Assembly (NCBI GenBank): GCA_016748015.1
Contig: JAAOMT010000777.1
Location: 252,347-316,346 of the forward strand
Source of the DNA: Geosiphon pyriformis
Lineage: Eukaryota; Glomeromycota; Glomeromycetes; Archaeosporales; Geosiphonaceae
Direction: 5' to 3'
DNA: 64,000 bases
The notes under the pieces are model-generated. The model did not search any database. It was not told the DNA's origin and was given only the letters and a program-made list of their open reading frames with translations. This document shows positions 44,500 to 59,140 of the stretch, one piece after another; positions within the stretch are counted from its first letter, which is position 1; every line of letters starts with the position of its first letter. Both the position numbers and the translations under genes were made by a program.

Positions 44500-46720
44500 T
44501 TTAAAAGTTAAGAACAAATTAAATATTCTAATACTAAATAAAGTTTACATATTTTTTACATATAATCAGCTATTTATATCAGTTTAAGCTATATTATATT
44601 AATATAATAAAAGAAAATTTACTCAAAAAAAACATCTTTTAAATTATTTTAAACAAAGTAATACTATAAGAAACCAATTTAATCAGCTATTTAGCTGTTT
44701 TTAAGAGATTAGTCTTAATTTTAACAGATTTATAAATCTAAAGTAATATTAAATTAGAAAATATCTTATTGTTAATAACAACTTAACTTACAGAATTACC
44801 AAATATGTTAACATTATTCATGGAACATTTTTTTTTAATAATATTATCTTTCTTTTTAACTTATTAACAACTTTGTTAAAAGTATTTAAATATATTACAA
44901 GCTTATTAATCTTAAAATTAAAAATATTGCTTAAAACAAAATTATTTTTAACAAATTGTTTAAACACAACTACCAGAAAACCAACAAATTCAACAATAAA
45001 TTTAACCAAAATAGTTAATTTGGCCAAATTAGAATCCAAAAAAACCAATTGAAAAAAAACCAGAGAATTATTAATAATTACAGAAGAAAAAACAAGTGCT
45101 GCCAAAAGAAAAAAATTAAAAGTATTTACAAGAATAAAAGTCTTGACATAAAACTTAATATTTATAAAATAGAGTACAAATATTTTATAATTCATAATAA
45201 GATAGTCTATTTTTTAAAACCTAAAACAGTATTAATAATTAGGGATTTTTTATTAAATATAACACTTTTTTAGTGTATTAGTTTTGACTACTATACTATT
45301 TAAATTAGCTTAAAATTTAAATATAATTAGAACAAACTAGAAATAATAATCAAAATTAAAAAAGCAAAAAATAAAACATGTCTGATTATTAATTTAAAAA
45401 ATCATATTATTAGTTTCAAAAACAATATAGCCAGAAAAAAGGTTAACCAACTTGGCTTTAAATCTATTATAAAACAAAATAATTTTATTTTGATTTATTA
45501 AAAAAAGAATTTTTATTTATCAATATTGATTAATAACTCAAAACAGATATAATAGTATTTAGTTCTTTAAAATAAACAACAATATATTGTTAAACACTAA
45601 CAGATTTCAGCATAATACAGGTAACCTTACTAAAATTACTAAGTGCTGTTTTAATATTAGCAACAAATATATTTAAAAACATATTACACAATACAACAAT
45701 AGCAGAAAAAGAACCAGTTTTAAAAATCACTAAAAATTTGGTAATTTTAAAAGTGGCCAGATAAACAGAGCTCATAAACTCAACCAAAAAAGCAGCTTTT
45801 AAAGACTTTTGAAAAACAAATTTTATACAGAAAAGCTTTATATTGTTTTTTAATACTGATTTTGCACCCAAAAAACCATGTACAGATTGAAAAACAGTTT
45901 TAATATAAGCCAATTTATTCTTAAAAGTTGTATTAAGCATTAGAGTAAAAACCACCTATTTAGCAAACTTTTAACAATTAATAATAGTTTTCAAATATTA
46001 TTAACAGCAATACTAAAAATCAGAAAAAGTAATAATAAATCAGTTTTTATTTGGTCAGCTTAGTTTTCAAGAACAGATAACTTAACAAAAAACTGTTGTT
46101 TTGTTTCTAAAACTGGTAAAAATTTACTAAAAAATATTACATTTGGCAATATAATTAGTATTTAATCTTGGTTTATTTTAGATAATATGTTAAATAATAC
46201 AATAGAAATTTTATTCAAAATCTTATTGAAATCACCAAAAAATTTGGTGTAATAATAGCAAAAGCAAGCAATTGCTCTTGCTTTTTAAAATCTTTGGTTT
46301 TTCTGGTCATTTTTAAAAAAATGATATTAGTAATATTAGGTATAACAGAAATAATTAGGAATATTAACTTATTAACTGGCCTACTATTAAAAACTTTTAA
46401 ATTCTTAGTAGAAATAAAAACAATATTAAGATTAACTTAAGTGTGTCTTTTTAAAAAAACTTTGACTAATAAAAAACCAGCCAAAAATGAAAAATGTGCT
46501 TTAATAATTATTAAAAACAGCTTATTATTATTATTATTTAAAAGAAAAACTTTTAAGATATTTTTCTTAACAGCTTTTATAACAAAAAAAACTTTTCTGG
46601 TTGAAACTTTATTAAATATTTTAAAAAAAATATTAGGCATAGTTTTTTTATTTTTTGCTTTAGTTGTGATCATAAAATTAAAAAGACAAATAGTTTTTTT
46701 TAGTATTGTATATTATTAAT
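44500..46720 (-). pseudogene. Fossil LINE ORF1, copy 1 (very AT-rich)
   Basis: Minus-strand relic of a LINE ORF1 of a different family from that at 5024. Collinear blocks match copy 2 (47050-49310): SVLKNNIKLFCIKFVFQ, LATFKITKFLVIF, LDSNLAKLTILVKFIVE, LNTFNKVVNKLKRKI. Flanking sequence ('ttaatataataaaagaaaa' near 44610) matches too. It has lost its zinc knuckle and drifted strongly to A+T. Confidence 0.75.
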
Positions 46721-47049
46721 AATATATTTATATTTAAATTAAATTTATTATATTAAATTATTAATATTATTTAATTAATAAAATAAAATAAATATCAAAT
46801 ATTTATTTATAATATTTAATATAGTATAATTTTAATATTTAAGTAGTTAATTATATATAAAAACATATAAACTAAATTTAATATTAATTAAATTACAAAT
46901 ATAATAATAATTTTATAAATATATATTATTAAATTAATTATATTTATGTATTTAAAAAAATTATGTATTTAAAAAACAATTAATAATAAAATAAATATTG
47001 TTTTATAGTAAATATAATTTATGTATTTTTTTTTTAAGTTTAATGAACA
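46721..47049 (-). other. AT-rich spacer, no gene
   Basis: 330 bp of almost pure A+T between two LINE relics. Nothing coding or structured was recognised. Confidence 0.6.
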
Positions 47050-49310
47050 AGATCTAATTACTAATTAGAAATTAGGAACAAACTAAGTACTTTAGGGCTA
47101 AAAGTGGTTCACACACTTTTTATATGTAACCAGCTATTCAAGCCAGTTTAGCTTATACTACATTAATATAATAAAAGAAAACTTATCCAAAGATAACATT
47201 TTTTGAACAATATTAAACAAAATAATACTATTAGAAACTAATTCAACCAGCTATTTAGCCGTTTTTAAGAAATCAGTTTTAATATAAACAGACTCATGGG
47301 CCCAAAAAAACATCAAGTTAAAAAATGTATTATTATCTATACCAATTAGATGTCTCAAATTATTAGATATATTAATATCTTCCATGCACTACTCTTTTTT
47401 TAAAGAGACTATTTCTCTTTCCAGCTTATTAATAGTCTTATTAAAAGAATTTATATGCATCAAAACCTTATTGATCTTAAGACCAAGAACACTATTTGAA
47501 ACCAAATTTCCATTAATGAACTGTTTAAAAGTTGTAATTAAAGAGCCAATAGGCTTAACAATAGACTTAACCAAAACAGAAAGCTTAGTTAAATCAGATT
47601 CCAAAAAAAACAATCAAAACAGTATCAAAGAATTACCAATAACAACTGAAAAAAAGACAAAAGATAACAGAAGTGGAAATCCAGAGGAGCTTAAAAGAGC
47701 AAAAGTCTTGACATAAGACTTGGGACCAATAAAGCATAATATAAATATCTTGGAAGACTTAGAAGGGAGAGGTGGAAAAACTTTACAGTCTGCAGCCAGA
47801 TGGCCTAACTCTTGACACTTAAAACAATGTTGACAACCAAGAATTTTTTACCAAATATAACATTTCTTTAATGTATTAGTTTTGACAACAGCAGAATTCA
47901 AATTAACTTAGAAACCAAATGTAACCAGAGCAAATTGGAAATAACAACCAGACTTAAAAAAACAAAGAATAAAACATGTCTAATTACCAACTTGAGAAAT
48001 CATATCACTAATTTTAAAAGCTGTGCAGCCAAAAGGAAGATTAATCAACTTGGTCTTAAATTTATTATAAAACAAAATAGTTTTATTCTGATTTACCAAG
48101 GAAAAAATCTTAATATTATTTTTGCTTACCAAAACTGACCAATGATTCAAAGCAGATACAGCAAAGTCCAACTTATTAAAATAAACAACCACATACTGCC
48201 AAATGCTAGCAGACTTCAACACAACATGAGTAATATTATTAAACACATTGAAAGCTATCTTAATATCAGCAGCAAACACATCCAAAGACATATTATACAG
48301 CACAACAGTAGTAGAAAAAGAACCAGACTCAGCAACCACCAGAGACTTGAAAATTTTGAAAGTGGTTAAATAAACAAAGCTTGTAAACTCAACTAAAAAT
48401 GCAGTTTCTAAGAATACTTGAGAAGCAAACTCCATACAAAAAAGCTTTACATTGTTCTTTAACACTGATTTTGCACTTAAAAAACCATATACAAACTGAA
48501 AAACAGTCTTAACATGAGCCAATTTGATCTTAAAAATAGTATTAGGCACTAGAGTAAAGGCCACCTACTTAGCAAATCTTTGATGACTAGCAATGGTTTC
48601 CCAAGCACTATCAGCAGCAGTACTAAAAACCAGAGAAAAAAATAATTTAGTTTCTATTTGATCAGTCCAGTTTTTAAGAATAGATAATACCACAAAAGAT
48701 AATTGTTTTGTTTCTAAAATCAGTAATAATCTGTTAGAAAATACTATATTTGACAACACAGCTAGTAGTTAATTTTGGTCTATTTTGAATGATGTATTAG
48801 ATAATGCTATAGAAATCTTATCTAAGATCTCGCTGAAAACCACAAAGAAGTTCAGTGTAACAATAGCAAAAGCAAGTAATTGCTTCCACTTTTTTGAATT
48901 TTTGGTTTTTTTGACCATTTTTTTTAGAAGAAGTGGTACTAGCAGCACTAAGTGTTAAAGCTATAGAAAAAAAAACCAGCTTGTTTACTAGTCTATTATT
49001 AAAAACTTTTGGGCTCTTAGTTAAAGTAAAGACAACACTGAGATTAACCCAAATGTGTTTCTTTGAGAGAACTTTAACTAGTGAAAAACCAGCCAAAGAT
49101 AAAAAAGTTGCTTTAGTAGTTATCAAAAGCAGTTTTTTATGATTACTAGATAAAAAAAAACCTCTAAAACATTTTGTCTAGTTGCTTCTACAATAGAAAA
49201 AGCTTTTCTGGTTGAAATTTTATTAAGTATCTTAAGAAAAATATTAGGTGCAGCTTTTTTACTCTTTGCTCTGGTTGTAGTTATAAAATTAAAGAGACAA
49301 AAAGTTTTTG
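47050..49310 (-). pseudogene. LINE ORF1 relic, copy 2 (best preserved)
   Basis: Minus strand, about 2.2 kb, direct repeat of copy 1 at roughly 2.56-kb spacing. It has an N-terminal Thr/Ser/Lys-rich part (about 48818-49126), a central RNA-binding-like block (47980-48564; IKLAHVKTVFQFVYG, WQYVVVYFNKLDFAVSALNHW), a perfect knuckle CFKCQELGHLAADC at about 47790-47831, and a coiled C-terminal part (47389-47613). Stops separate the blocks. No ORF2 follows, so it is a truncated or decayed LINE. Confidence 0.8.
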
Positions 49311-49394
49311 TTTTTATTTATTGTATTTTTATATATACAATTAGTTACTAAATTAATTAAAACAATAATAATTGTAATATTATAAAAAATAAAA

Positions 49395-51570
49395 TAAAAA
49401 GCTTTTTTTTTTAATTTTATAATTATAATTAGAACAAAGAGTAAAAAAAGTTTTAAACATTATTTTTTTTATAATAACTAATAAAATTTTAACAAAAAAA
49501 AGTTTTTTTATTGTTAAAACAACTATACAAATATTTTAACAATATTTTTCTTAAATATTAATAGTAAAAAACTGTTTTTAATTGCTTATAAAGTATTTTT
49601 TTATCTTTAATTAAAAGTTTCTCTTTAGTTAAAGTTTCTTTTAAAAAATACATTTAAATTAATTCTAATGTTGTTTTTACTTCTTTTAAAAGTCTTTAAT
49701 TTTTTAATAATAGATTAATTAACAAGCTGGTTTTTTTTGTTTTTATTACTACTATTATTACTATTATTATTTTATAAATAACCAAAAAAACCAAAAACTT
49801 AAAAAAACAATAACAGTTGCTTGTGTTTGTTATTATTACACTAAATTTTTTTGTGGTTTTAAATAACTTAGAAAAAAATTTTCTAATAACAATTAGTTTT
49901 TTTTTTTAATATAGATAGTAATAATAATAACATATTTTTCAAGATAAATCAAAATTAATTACTGATTAAATTGCCAAATATAATATTTTTTAACAGATTT
50001 TTCCCAGTTTTAAAGTAAAACAACTTATTAAATTACTTAATTTTAAGAATTAGACCAATTAAATAGAAACAAAATCAATTTTTTTTTTAATATTATCTTT
50101 AATAATATTTAAAAAATAATTTTTAATTATTAAAAATTCTTTGAATAAATAGCTTTTTTATTATTATTTGGTTTTACTTTTAAGATTAAATTGGTTTTAG
50201 TTAATTTTTTGTTTTATTTTTGTCTGGTTTTGTTAAATTTAAATTTGTTTTAAAAAACAATATTAAGTTATTTTGTATAAATTTTGTTTTTAAGACTTTT
50301 TTGATTATAATTATTAAAATTTTTATTGATGATTCTTTTTTTTTGACTATACTTAAAATTGCAAAATATTTTGCAATAATTTTTGGCTTTTTTTAATTTT
50401 TATTGTATTTTATTGTATTTTATAATATTTTTTAAGTATGTTTTTAATAATATAAAAATGTTTTTGGTGTTTTTAGTGTTATTAATTTTATTAAGTTAAA
50501 GACTACTGACTTGTAACAATATATTATTGTTATTTTTAAGAACTTTTTTTTTGCTGTTGCTGTTCTTAATAACTGGTCTGTATTGATTAAAAAAAATAAT
50601 ATTCAATTTTTCTTATTTTTAATTAAAAAAAGATTATTATCTTAAAAAAGATATTTAAAACCAAATTAATTAACTTTTTTTTGGTTATACTGTCTTTAAA
50701 ATTAGTAATATAATTTTTTAAGTTGGTAGCCATATTTGTTTTATTTTTTATTTTCTTAATTTTTATTATTGTTAATGGTTTATTGTTATAATATTTGATT
50801 TTTATAAGTTTTTAAATCTTGTTGTAATTAAAACCAATATTTTATTTAAATATTATATCTAATAAAAAACTTCTGAATATTATTACTGCTACATATATTA
50901 AGTTTAAATTATTTGTCTGCTAATTACAAAGTGTTTTTATTTTTTATTTTTAAGTTATCTGTTAAGTTTTTTATTAGTTCTAAAACTTTTATATCTTTTA
51001 TAATTAGTAGAAAATTTTATACTAAAGTTTTTGTTTTTTTGACTTTTTTTTATGTTGTTTCTGTAATTACTTTTGTTGTTAATTTTAAATTTGATTTTAA
51101 GTTGATTTTTTTAAAATTTTAAATTAAAAGTTTGGCTAATTTGGTTAAATTTATTATTAAACTTATTAATTTTTTGATTATTTTAATTATTTTTTTGTTA
51201 TTTAAAGATATATACAAAAACTACAAAGTAAAAAAAAATTGTTTATTATGCTTAATATCTTTTAGAGTTTTACTCATTTTTTAATTGATATTTCTAAAAA
51301 TTTTACTAGTTTTAAAACTAAAATTAAGTTTAATAATATATATGAAAATAAATTTAATGTTATCAAAATACTTTCTTTGAATAAAAATAAATATAATTAT
51401 TTAATAAGTTTATTTTTAATAATTGAAATTTAAATGATATTATTAAAAAAATTAGTAAATTGAATTTACTTTTAGTCTTTTTTAATTCAATTTAGCTTAA
51501 CTTAAACTAAGATTTATGTTTGGTTACATATAAAAAATATATATTTTTATATTTAATTTGTTTTATTTAG
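49395..51570 (+). pseudogene. Fossil LINE ORF1, copy 3, inverted
   Basis: Plus-strand relic facing copy 2 head to head across about 80 bp. Matches seen by eye are 'taattttataattataattagaacaaagag' at the start (reverse of copy 2 near 49290), FAVAVLNNWSVLIKKNN at about 50545-50600, KVFVFLTFFYVVSV and LANLVKFIIKLINF at about 51020-51180, and 'ggttacatataaaaa' at 51515. It is extremely AT-rich with many stops. Confidence 0.7.
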
Positions 51571-52937
51571 TTTGATTTATAATATTAAATAATTAAACTA
51601 TATATTAAAAAAAATTAAAACAATTTAAACAAAATTTAAATTATAATATATAATTAAATAAATATTATTATAATTAACATAAAAATAAAAATAAAAATAA
51701 TTAATACAAAAATAATTATATTATAATATATAAAAAATATAAAATATAAATTTAAAAAATTATATAAATTATAATTTAAAATAATACAACTAAAACTTAT
51801 TTTATTTGTTAAAAAAAATAAAAAATAAAGCTTAAAATTAAATACAGTTTATGTATTTTTATATAATTAACTATTTAAGTTAATTAAAACCATATTAAAA
51901 ATTAAAAAAGCTAAATCTGTTTAAATAGCATTAATAAATATTATAAAATTAAAATAAATATTAAAAACCAAGTAATTTAATTATTTAAGTATTAATGAAA
52001 AGCTTTTTATAATAATAAATTTATAAATTAATATATAAATAAATTAAAATTATTAAAAAATACCAATTAAAAATTTAATATAAATATTTTTGTTAATATA
52101 ATTTTTTTAAAAGTTTATTTAATTGTTAATTCAAGTATTATTTTAAATAGAATTTATTTATTTATATATAATAAAAAAATTTAATATCTGTTTAATAATA
52201 TTTAATTTAATAAATATTTTTATATTGGAATTTTTTTTAAATTAAAAACAAATTTAAATTATTAATAGATATAAACTACTCAAAATAAAGCAATAATTTT
52301 TTAATTATGTAATAAAGATTTTATTATCAATTAATTCTGGAATTAATATTTTAAAAACATGATTTTTTGTTTTTAATTGGAAAAATACACCTGAATAACC
52401 ACAGAAATTTGTATTAGATTAGTTTTTTCAATTTATATAATAATTAACTTGAAGTTTAGCTTTAAAAATTGGCAAAATTAGGAATAGTATATATAGCAAT
52501 ACTTTATATTTAGCTTATTTTCATTGGTCATTATAATTTTTATAAATTTTCTTACTGATAAAACTGCATTAATTTAAACATTGTTTTTAGAAGAGGTAAA
52601 ATTTGATGAGAAAATATTATACTAATAAATATTGGTTTCTTGAATAATATCAAGGACGGCGAGTTATTTAATTTTGTTTTTCAAGTTAATATGAACAATA
52701 AATTTAGTGAGCTTGATCTTAAAAATTTGTATTCAAATTGATAGAATTTTCGTTTGTAGAATCTCGGGATCCTATAAATTTTGTTTAGGGATTTTGATAA
52801 TTTCATAAATAATTATCACATATACATATATATTCAGTTTTTTGATTGCTAGTGCAAAGGTTCTTTGCAAGAGAAAATCTTTAATGTTTTAAGTTTACAG
52901 AAATAATGTCAATATTCATATTTGGACTACCGATTCA
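51571..52937 (+). other. AT-rich DNA downstream of the RRM gene, no gene
   Basis: 51571-52600 is A/T low-complexity sequence. 52600-52937 is less extreme and probably contains the 3' untranslated region of the minus-strand RRM gene. No terminator motif can be asserted. Confidence 0.5.
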
Positions 52938-55900
52938 TTATTGTTGAGCTAACAATGAATGATTTTGAGCTGGTGACCCTGGCACCGCTCTTTCTTTTGT
53001 TTCATGTGGTTTTTCACCAAGAGCACTGGTAATTTCCGCCGCTTTCCCTGGATCTTTTACAACTGACCTGGTGATTGCATCCACACCTATATGATCTCCC
53101 GCGAACCTTGAAATATCTTGTGTTCTTTGGGAGGTTATATGGCCTTCTGGAAGGAAAGGATCCCCGTTTGGAGAGTTGAAGACTCCTAGTGGCATATGGT
53201 AATTGGATGAAGGGATATAAGCGTTCGAGAATTGATTGCTTGTTTGACAATTATTAAGTGAAGTATATCTTTGGGCATCTCTTTGTCCTGGGATTACGGG
53301 CGGAACATGTTCATGCAATAGAGGAATAGGAAAGCTTGGAGGCGGAAGTGAAGCAGGATTTTCGTGAAAAATATCATTGCAATATGAAAGATTGGTGCCC
53401 GGATACACTGAAGGGGCGGTAATTCCTGGAGCACCCATGAATGAAATTGGCGGGGCATAAGGAAAAATTGGCCCCTCCGGAGTTTGAATATAGGGAGCCG
53501 CGTAATACAACAATTCTTTTTTAGGTTAAAAAAAAGTACAGGAAGGTCCATGATTGAGAGGTGGATCACTTCATAGAAAGGGAGTGGAGTTTTTACCATG
53601 CGGTATAGGGAACCCCTCGTTTATTCCATATGATGTCATTTGCAACGGATCAGGTCCAAACTAAAAGATGTTTAATAATGAAAGAATATTTAAAGGAAAA
53701 TGCTTGGCATTAACTGTTATTAAAAGTTTAAGATACCGTCATTGGGACCGCCATTGATTGTTGGTAATTCTATTGTTTCAAAAAGAGTCATAGTCATTAA
53801 AAAAAAGCTCGCGCAAAAGAAATAATTTAGGCCAAATACCGATATAGGGATTGCCATTGGCGGTTGATAATTCAAGTAATTTGATCCCGGAGGAACCGAA
53901 TTATTAGCCCCTTGAACAGCTGCGGATTGCTTTATATCCTGTAGGGGGTGCGAGTTGAGGTCTTGTATGGGTGTGGTTTCAGTTTTTTCTATGTATTCGG
54001 AAGTTTCGATTTGCTCTTTAGGTTGTTCAGTTCTTTGCTCTTTGTGGAAATTTGAAGATATTTTCTCATTAATTGCCCTTAAATCCGCCCCCTTTCCCTT
54101 CAATCTTTGAGGATTTGCTTTCGGTTCCTTTAATGAAATGTTGAAGGGTCTACTGCCATTTGATGACTTAGTTGCAAATGGCGGGATTGATGTAAATGTC
54201 GGCTGCCGCGGCAGTGGAATCGGGTTCGGGGCGACAGAAAAGTTTGGTGACCATTGGGTGGCTCGGGTGCGTAACAATTGTTGTTGTCTGATAAGTTCTG
54301 ATTGTAATTGACGGAATTCGGGGGATTGTTTTGGCTCAACCCGAATTGTTCGTCCAAGGAATAGTGAATGGTTCTGCCAATCAATAATAAAATATATAAT
54401 ATTTTAAGGGTAAATATTCTGAAAATACAAAAGATTTTGTACCTCGTTATTTAAAGCCTTTTGGGTGGAATCCTCATTTTCGTACTTGATAAATGCAAAG
54501 GCGGGACGGGGGACTGGAACGTTAAATTTAGATAATAGTGATTCAAATCAAAAAATACACAAGATCGAATGCAAGGAAAAACCGTTTGTACTTTGACCAC
54601 GTGATGGACGTTTTATTAAGTGTAATTCCACAATTTTGCCATATTGCTCAAAGCGTTGTTGAAGCAATTCTTTAGTAATTGCGCTCTCATTAAGGAGGCC
54701 GACAAATATTGATAAGTTGTCGATATCATCGGCACGAGGAATGGCGCGTTCGATGTTGGTTGCCCATTCGGTGATGTATGCCAAATTCTGCTTGAGTCCC
54801 TTTCAAAATGAAAAAAACAGATTAACCATTTCTTCTGTCCAATCGATGATACAGAAAGAAAATGTGTGTTACCATATACGCCCTAATTGCATCATCACGA
54901 AAGCCGAATTTAACAAAGGCACAGCATTTCGAACGACCGGTATAATTATTACGCAAGAGGTGGATATCTTCGGTGTCTCCATAAGGTAAAACGAGACGCT
55001 TGACATCCTATTGAAAGGTTGATAAAAAAAGTCAATTCGATTTTACATAACTTGATAGAATTTATAATAAATACTCCCAAAGATAAAAGTCTACCTCTTC
55101 TTGAAAATTTCTATTCAATCTTCCGAGAAATAAGGTTCTATTTACTCGGGCTTGTTCCACACGAATTGGCCGCCCTTCAACAAGAGTGTTGGGTGCTTGA
55201 AGCAAAGCACGTTTTGCGTCTTCAATAGCCTATAGTTAATTGATAGAATAACATTAAGCGTTAGGAAGTTTTTATTTTTCAGTAAAATGGCTAGTGCCGA
55301 AAAGAACATTCATTATATAGCATAAAACCAGAAGTTTGTACAAACTCAAATCATCATCAACCTTTGTTCTTATGGGATATAAAACCATACCTCATATTGA
55401 ACAAAGGCGTAAGGACGTTGTTGTGGGTCCTTGAGGACCTTTACATTGATAACTTTGCCCCACTTTGCGAAATGTTCGGCAACTGCTTTTTGAAGTTGCG
55501 AGTCACTTCTATTCGACGCCAAACTAATATTTTTCATAATATTAAATAAATCCGGGTTATTCAAATTTGAGAAATGATGCGAGACTCCGATGAAACAGAA
55601 TTTTACCTTGCAACAAAAAGACAGGCAGCGGGAACTCCCCGAACTCCCTTTTCCTCGAAATCCTCATTTGGAAAGTCATCCGCCTTAGAAGGTTTGTGGT
55701 TTTTTTCAGAAGAGAGATTTTCCCCGACCTCTTCCGGAGTTGGGGGCCTCTCGTCGAGTTTAAAAGTTTTTGGACTAACCTTGGAAGCACTTTTGGGGGC
55801 TTCTTCCTTGCGGACAAGAGGAACCTTGGGGGCATTTAAAGCGGGGGAATTATCGGGAGTTACTATCTTTTCTAAGGTAATGTCCATGTATGCTGTGGTA

Positions 55901-55959
55901 TGATTTTCTCTTTTGATTAAATTCATCGCGGTGACAGTAAGGGGTGGGGTCGAAGACAT
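52938..55959 (-). CDS. Three-RRM RNA-binding protein, ten exons
   Basis: Predicted 747-residue RNA-binding protein. Start ATG at 55959 (MSSTPPLTVTAMN). Exons: 55607-55959, 55391-55523, 55095-55229, 54873-55007, 54592-54799, 54443-54513, 53840-54373, 53737-53769, 53597-53660, 52938-53515. All have GT-AG junctions and the total (2244 nt) keeps one frame. RRM1 at about residues 112-205 (CLFVASLASN, RPYAFVQYE), RRM2 at about 207-280 (RTLFLGRLNR, KCCAFVKF), RRM3 at about 270-375 (LSIFVGLLNE, PAFAFIKYE). The rest is Pro/Ser/Asn-rich and likely disordered. The opening RRM resembles fungal Rim4-like or YGR250C-like proteins; this is from memory, so no symbol is given. A role in mRNA control is inferred. 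Confidence 0.85.
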
Positions 55960-58900
55960 AATATTTAGAGCTCTTAATAAAAGGTTGCATATGATAGGTT
56001 TTGGGAAGAGAATCGCCACAGTTTAAAATTTTTTGGATCAGTTACCAAATATTTTTTATTGCCATTTTTTATGACAATCGTATGACATCAATCTTTTCTC
56101 GTCATTGATGAGTGAATGGTTGAAGGCGAGGTTTTATACAATTTGTCACGATAAGATATAGATATATTTTTAATAATATGATCTACAAAAAGGATAAGTT
56201 TAATGATAAAAATTAGAGATTTTTTAATACACATTTAACCGCTCAATTGATTAATTAGCCTTGAAAAGGCAGGACAGTTATTTACACATCAAAAGAAAAT
56301 TATTTGCCCAAGTTACCAAAATTAGTAAAAATTATTTTAACTGAAACTTTGACATTAATTTAAAACTGGAGTTGATTACCGATTTGGCAGGTTAAAAATT
56401 TAAACATTTGATAAGTTTATAACCATTTAACAAAATACCAAAAAGGCTTACAAAAAAACTAATCAAGCGTTACAACAATAAAATTAATTTTATTTTAAAT
56501 GATTAATATCAGAAAATATTATAAACAATTAAATTAATTTTTTTTGTAAGTTAAATTTTATATTGATTTCAAATTTTTTACAAATAGTTAAAAATTAATA
56601 TAAAAATATAAGAAATAATAACTGATATTAATTAAATTAAATATTGTGTTAAATATTATAAGTCATAATATATTTTAAACAAAACCAAACAAAGTAATAT
56701 AATATGGCTTAACAATAAAATAATATTGGTTTGAAATTTTTTTTTCAATATTTGATTAATATATTTATTAAACCATTTTTACATTCTTATTTCATTGAAC
56801 TTGTAATAAAAAACTAAAATAATAAAGTTTTTTAAAGTTATATTAGAAATTATTAATAAATTAACTTGTTATAAATAATATATTATGGTTTTTATTTAAT
56901 TTTAACTTTAATAACAAAAAATTAAAGTAAATAGTTTTAAATTAAATTAATAAAAACTTTATTAACTTTTATTTTATTTTATTTATAAATAAGTTTTAAT
57001 AAATATATTATAAAATACTTATAATATATAAAATAAAATATGTTTAAAATTTTAATATATTTATTAATTTATATTAAAAAATTCTTTTTTTTTCTTATTT
57101 TTATAACTATATTTAAAATAAAAAATAAAAATCATAAACATTATAATATTATTTATAGTTATAAAAACTGTTTAATAGCATTTTATAAAAATATTTTTTT
57201 AAATAATATTATAGTAAACCAGTTTTTTATTAATTCTAAAATATTTTTTTGGTTTTAAGTAAAAGTTAAAATATTATACTAAAAATAATTTCAATATAAT
57301 TGCTATTATTTTAAAAAGTTTCAAAGTTTTTAATTATAAGCTAACAATTAAGTTATTATTATTATTATTATTATTATTATTGTTGTTGTTGTTGTTGTTA
57401 TTATTATTATTTAAATAACAAAAAAAACCAAAATAATTTTTTTTTCAATTTTTTCAATTAGTTATTAATCTTTTTATAATATTAAAAAACTTTGTTTTTT
57501 TAATATTTTTAATAATACTTTAGTTTTAATAAAACCAATTTTTTTTTAGCTTTTTTTATTAATTTTAATACTAATTATAAATAAAAATTAATTATTTGCT
57601 TTAAACAATAATAATAAAAATATATTTATTAAATTTATATTAAATTAATATATGGTTTTGTTTTTTAATATAAAATTTTTGTTTTATAAATTTATTTTAT
57701 ATTTATTTTAATTATTTTAATAGGTTTTATAAATAATATATAAAAATTTAAAGTTTTAGTTTTTAATTAAAGTTTTGGTTTTTTATTTATATTTATAAAA
57801 ATACAAAATAACTATATAATAAGTTTATATCTTTATTAAAATATTTTTATTTTTTCTCAAATAATAAATAATACTTAAATTTATTAATTTTATTAAAAAT
57901 AATAACTTTTTATTATTGTTGTTTTTATAATAAAAAACCATAAAAAAATTTATATTTTAAAAAATTTTATAAAATTAATTAATACAATATTAATAAATTA
58001 ATAAAATTTATTTATTAATTAAAAATTAAAGTTTTAAATAAAAATTTAGCTTATTTAAATTTTATTGGTTTTTTTATTTTTTAATATAACAAAAAAATAA
58101 ATTATTATTAAGCTAAAAAAAAGTAATTATTATATATTAATAATAAAATAAAAAATATTTAATATATTAAAACAAAATTTTATTAGAATTTACTGACTTT
58201 AATAATAATAATAATAAATTTTTTTATGTATTTTTGTTTAATAAAAATAATAATTTTAATTTATTAAAAATAATAATAATATTTATATAATAAATTAATT
58301 TGTAGAAAAAAATAGATATAATTGGCTTTAATTTTTATTAATATTTTATAAAAATTATAATAGTAAATTTAAATAATTTTATTTTAGCAATTTTTTATTA
58401 AAAAACAAGAATATTAAAATTTTTTAATTATGCTTTTAATATAATTTAATTATTATAAATTTTAAATTTAATATTATATATAGAATAATTTAACTAAAAC
58501 AATTTTATCTTTTATAAAATTAATACAATTAAAATTTTTTTATATGCAAAAATAAAAATATTTATTAATAATAATTTTATATTTAATTAAAATATATTTT
58601 GTTATTTAAGCATTATTACTTAATTTGTAAAGCATTGTGTTAAAAGTTATTTAAACATATTGAATAATATTTTTAAAAACCAAAATAACAACCATTTTTT
58701 TATATTTTAATAAAAATTTCTACTAAGCAAACATTAATTCATAAAAGCTTACCAAAAACAAACAAATAATTTTTTATTAATGCAAAGTAAATTTATTTTA
58801 CTGCATGATTAAACACAATGCCAACTCTTATTCAATCTTTGAATCTTAAATAATTTTAACTAAAAAATTTCTGAAAATTTGGTTTTCAAATTTACCAAAA

Positions 58901-59140
58901 TAGCGAGTTTTTACATTTTTTTACCTCTTCTTGACAATACCAGATGTTTCAACACAAATCCTATATCATTCAACTGAAACTAAACAAATGTGATATCTGA
59001 TTGCCTTTGTATTGAATCCATGTTTCTGTAAAAAATAAAAATAATTCTAGTTCTTATAATACAAGTACAACTCTAATCAAACTAATCTTAAATATCTCAA
59101 AAAATTCTTCACTGCCTGAGATAAGCACAATAAATGATTA
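55960..59140 (+). other. AT-rich intergenic DNA
   Basis: 55960-56300 is the upstream region of the RRM gene. From 56300 to 58900 the DNA is strongly A+T with no credible gene; a 72-codon open frame at 57040 is Ile/Lys/Phe low complexity. 58900-59140 is downstream of the kinase gene. Further decayed LINE relics may be hidden here but could not be aligned by eye. Confidence 0.55.
57353..57411 (+). repeat. Compound microsatellite (TTA)n(TTG)n(TTA)n
   Basis: About nine TTA units, then six TTG units, then several TTA units without interruption, in AT-rich intergenic DNA. Confidence 0.9.

Noticed and set aside
57040-57258. Open frame of 72 codons on the plus strand
   Set aside because: Ile/Lys/Phe-rich translation of AT-rich DNA; no homology to the LINE relics that I could see.
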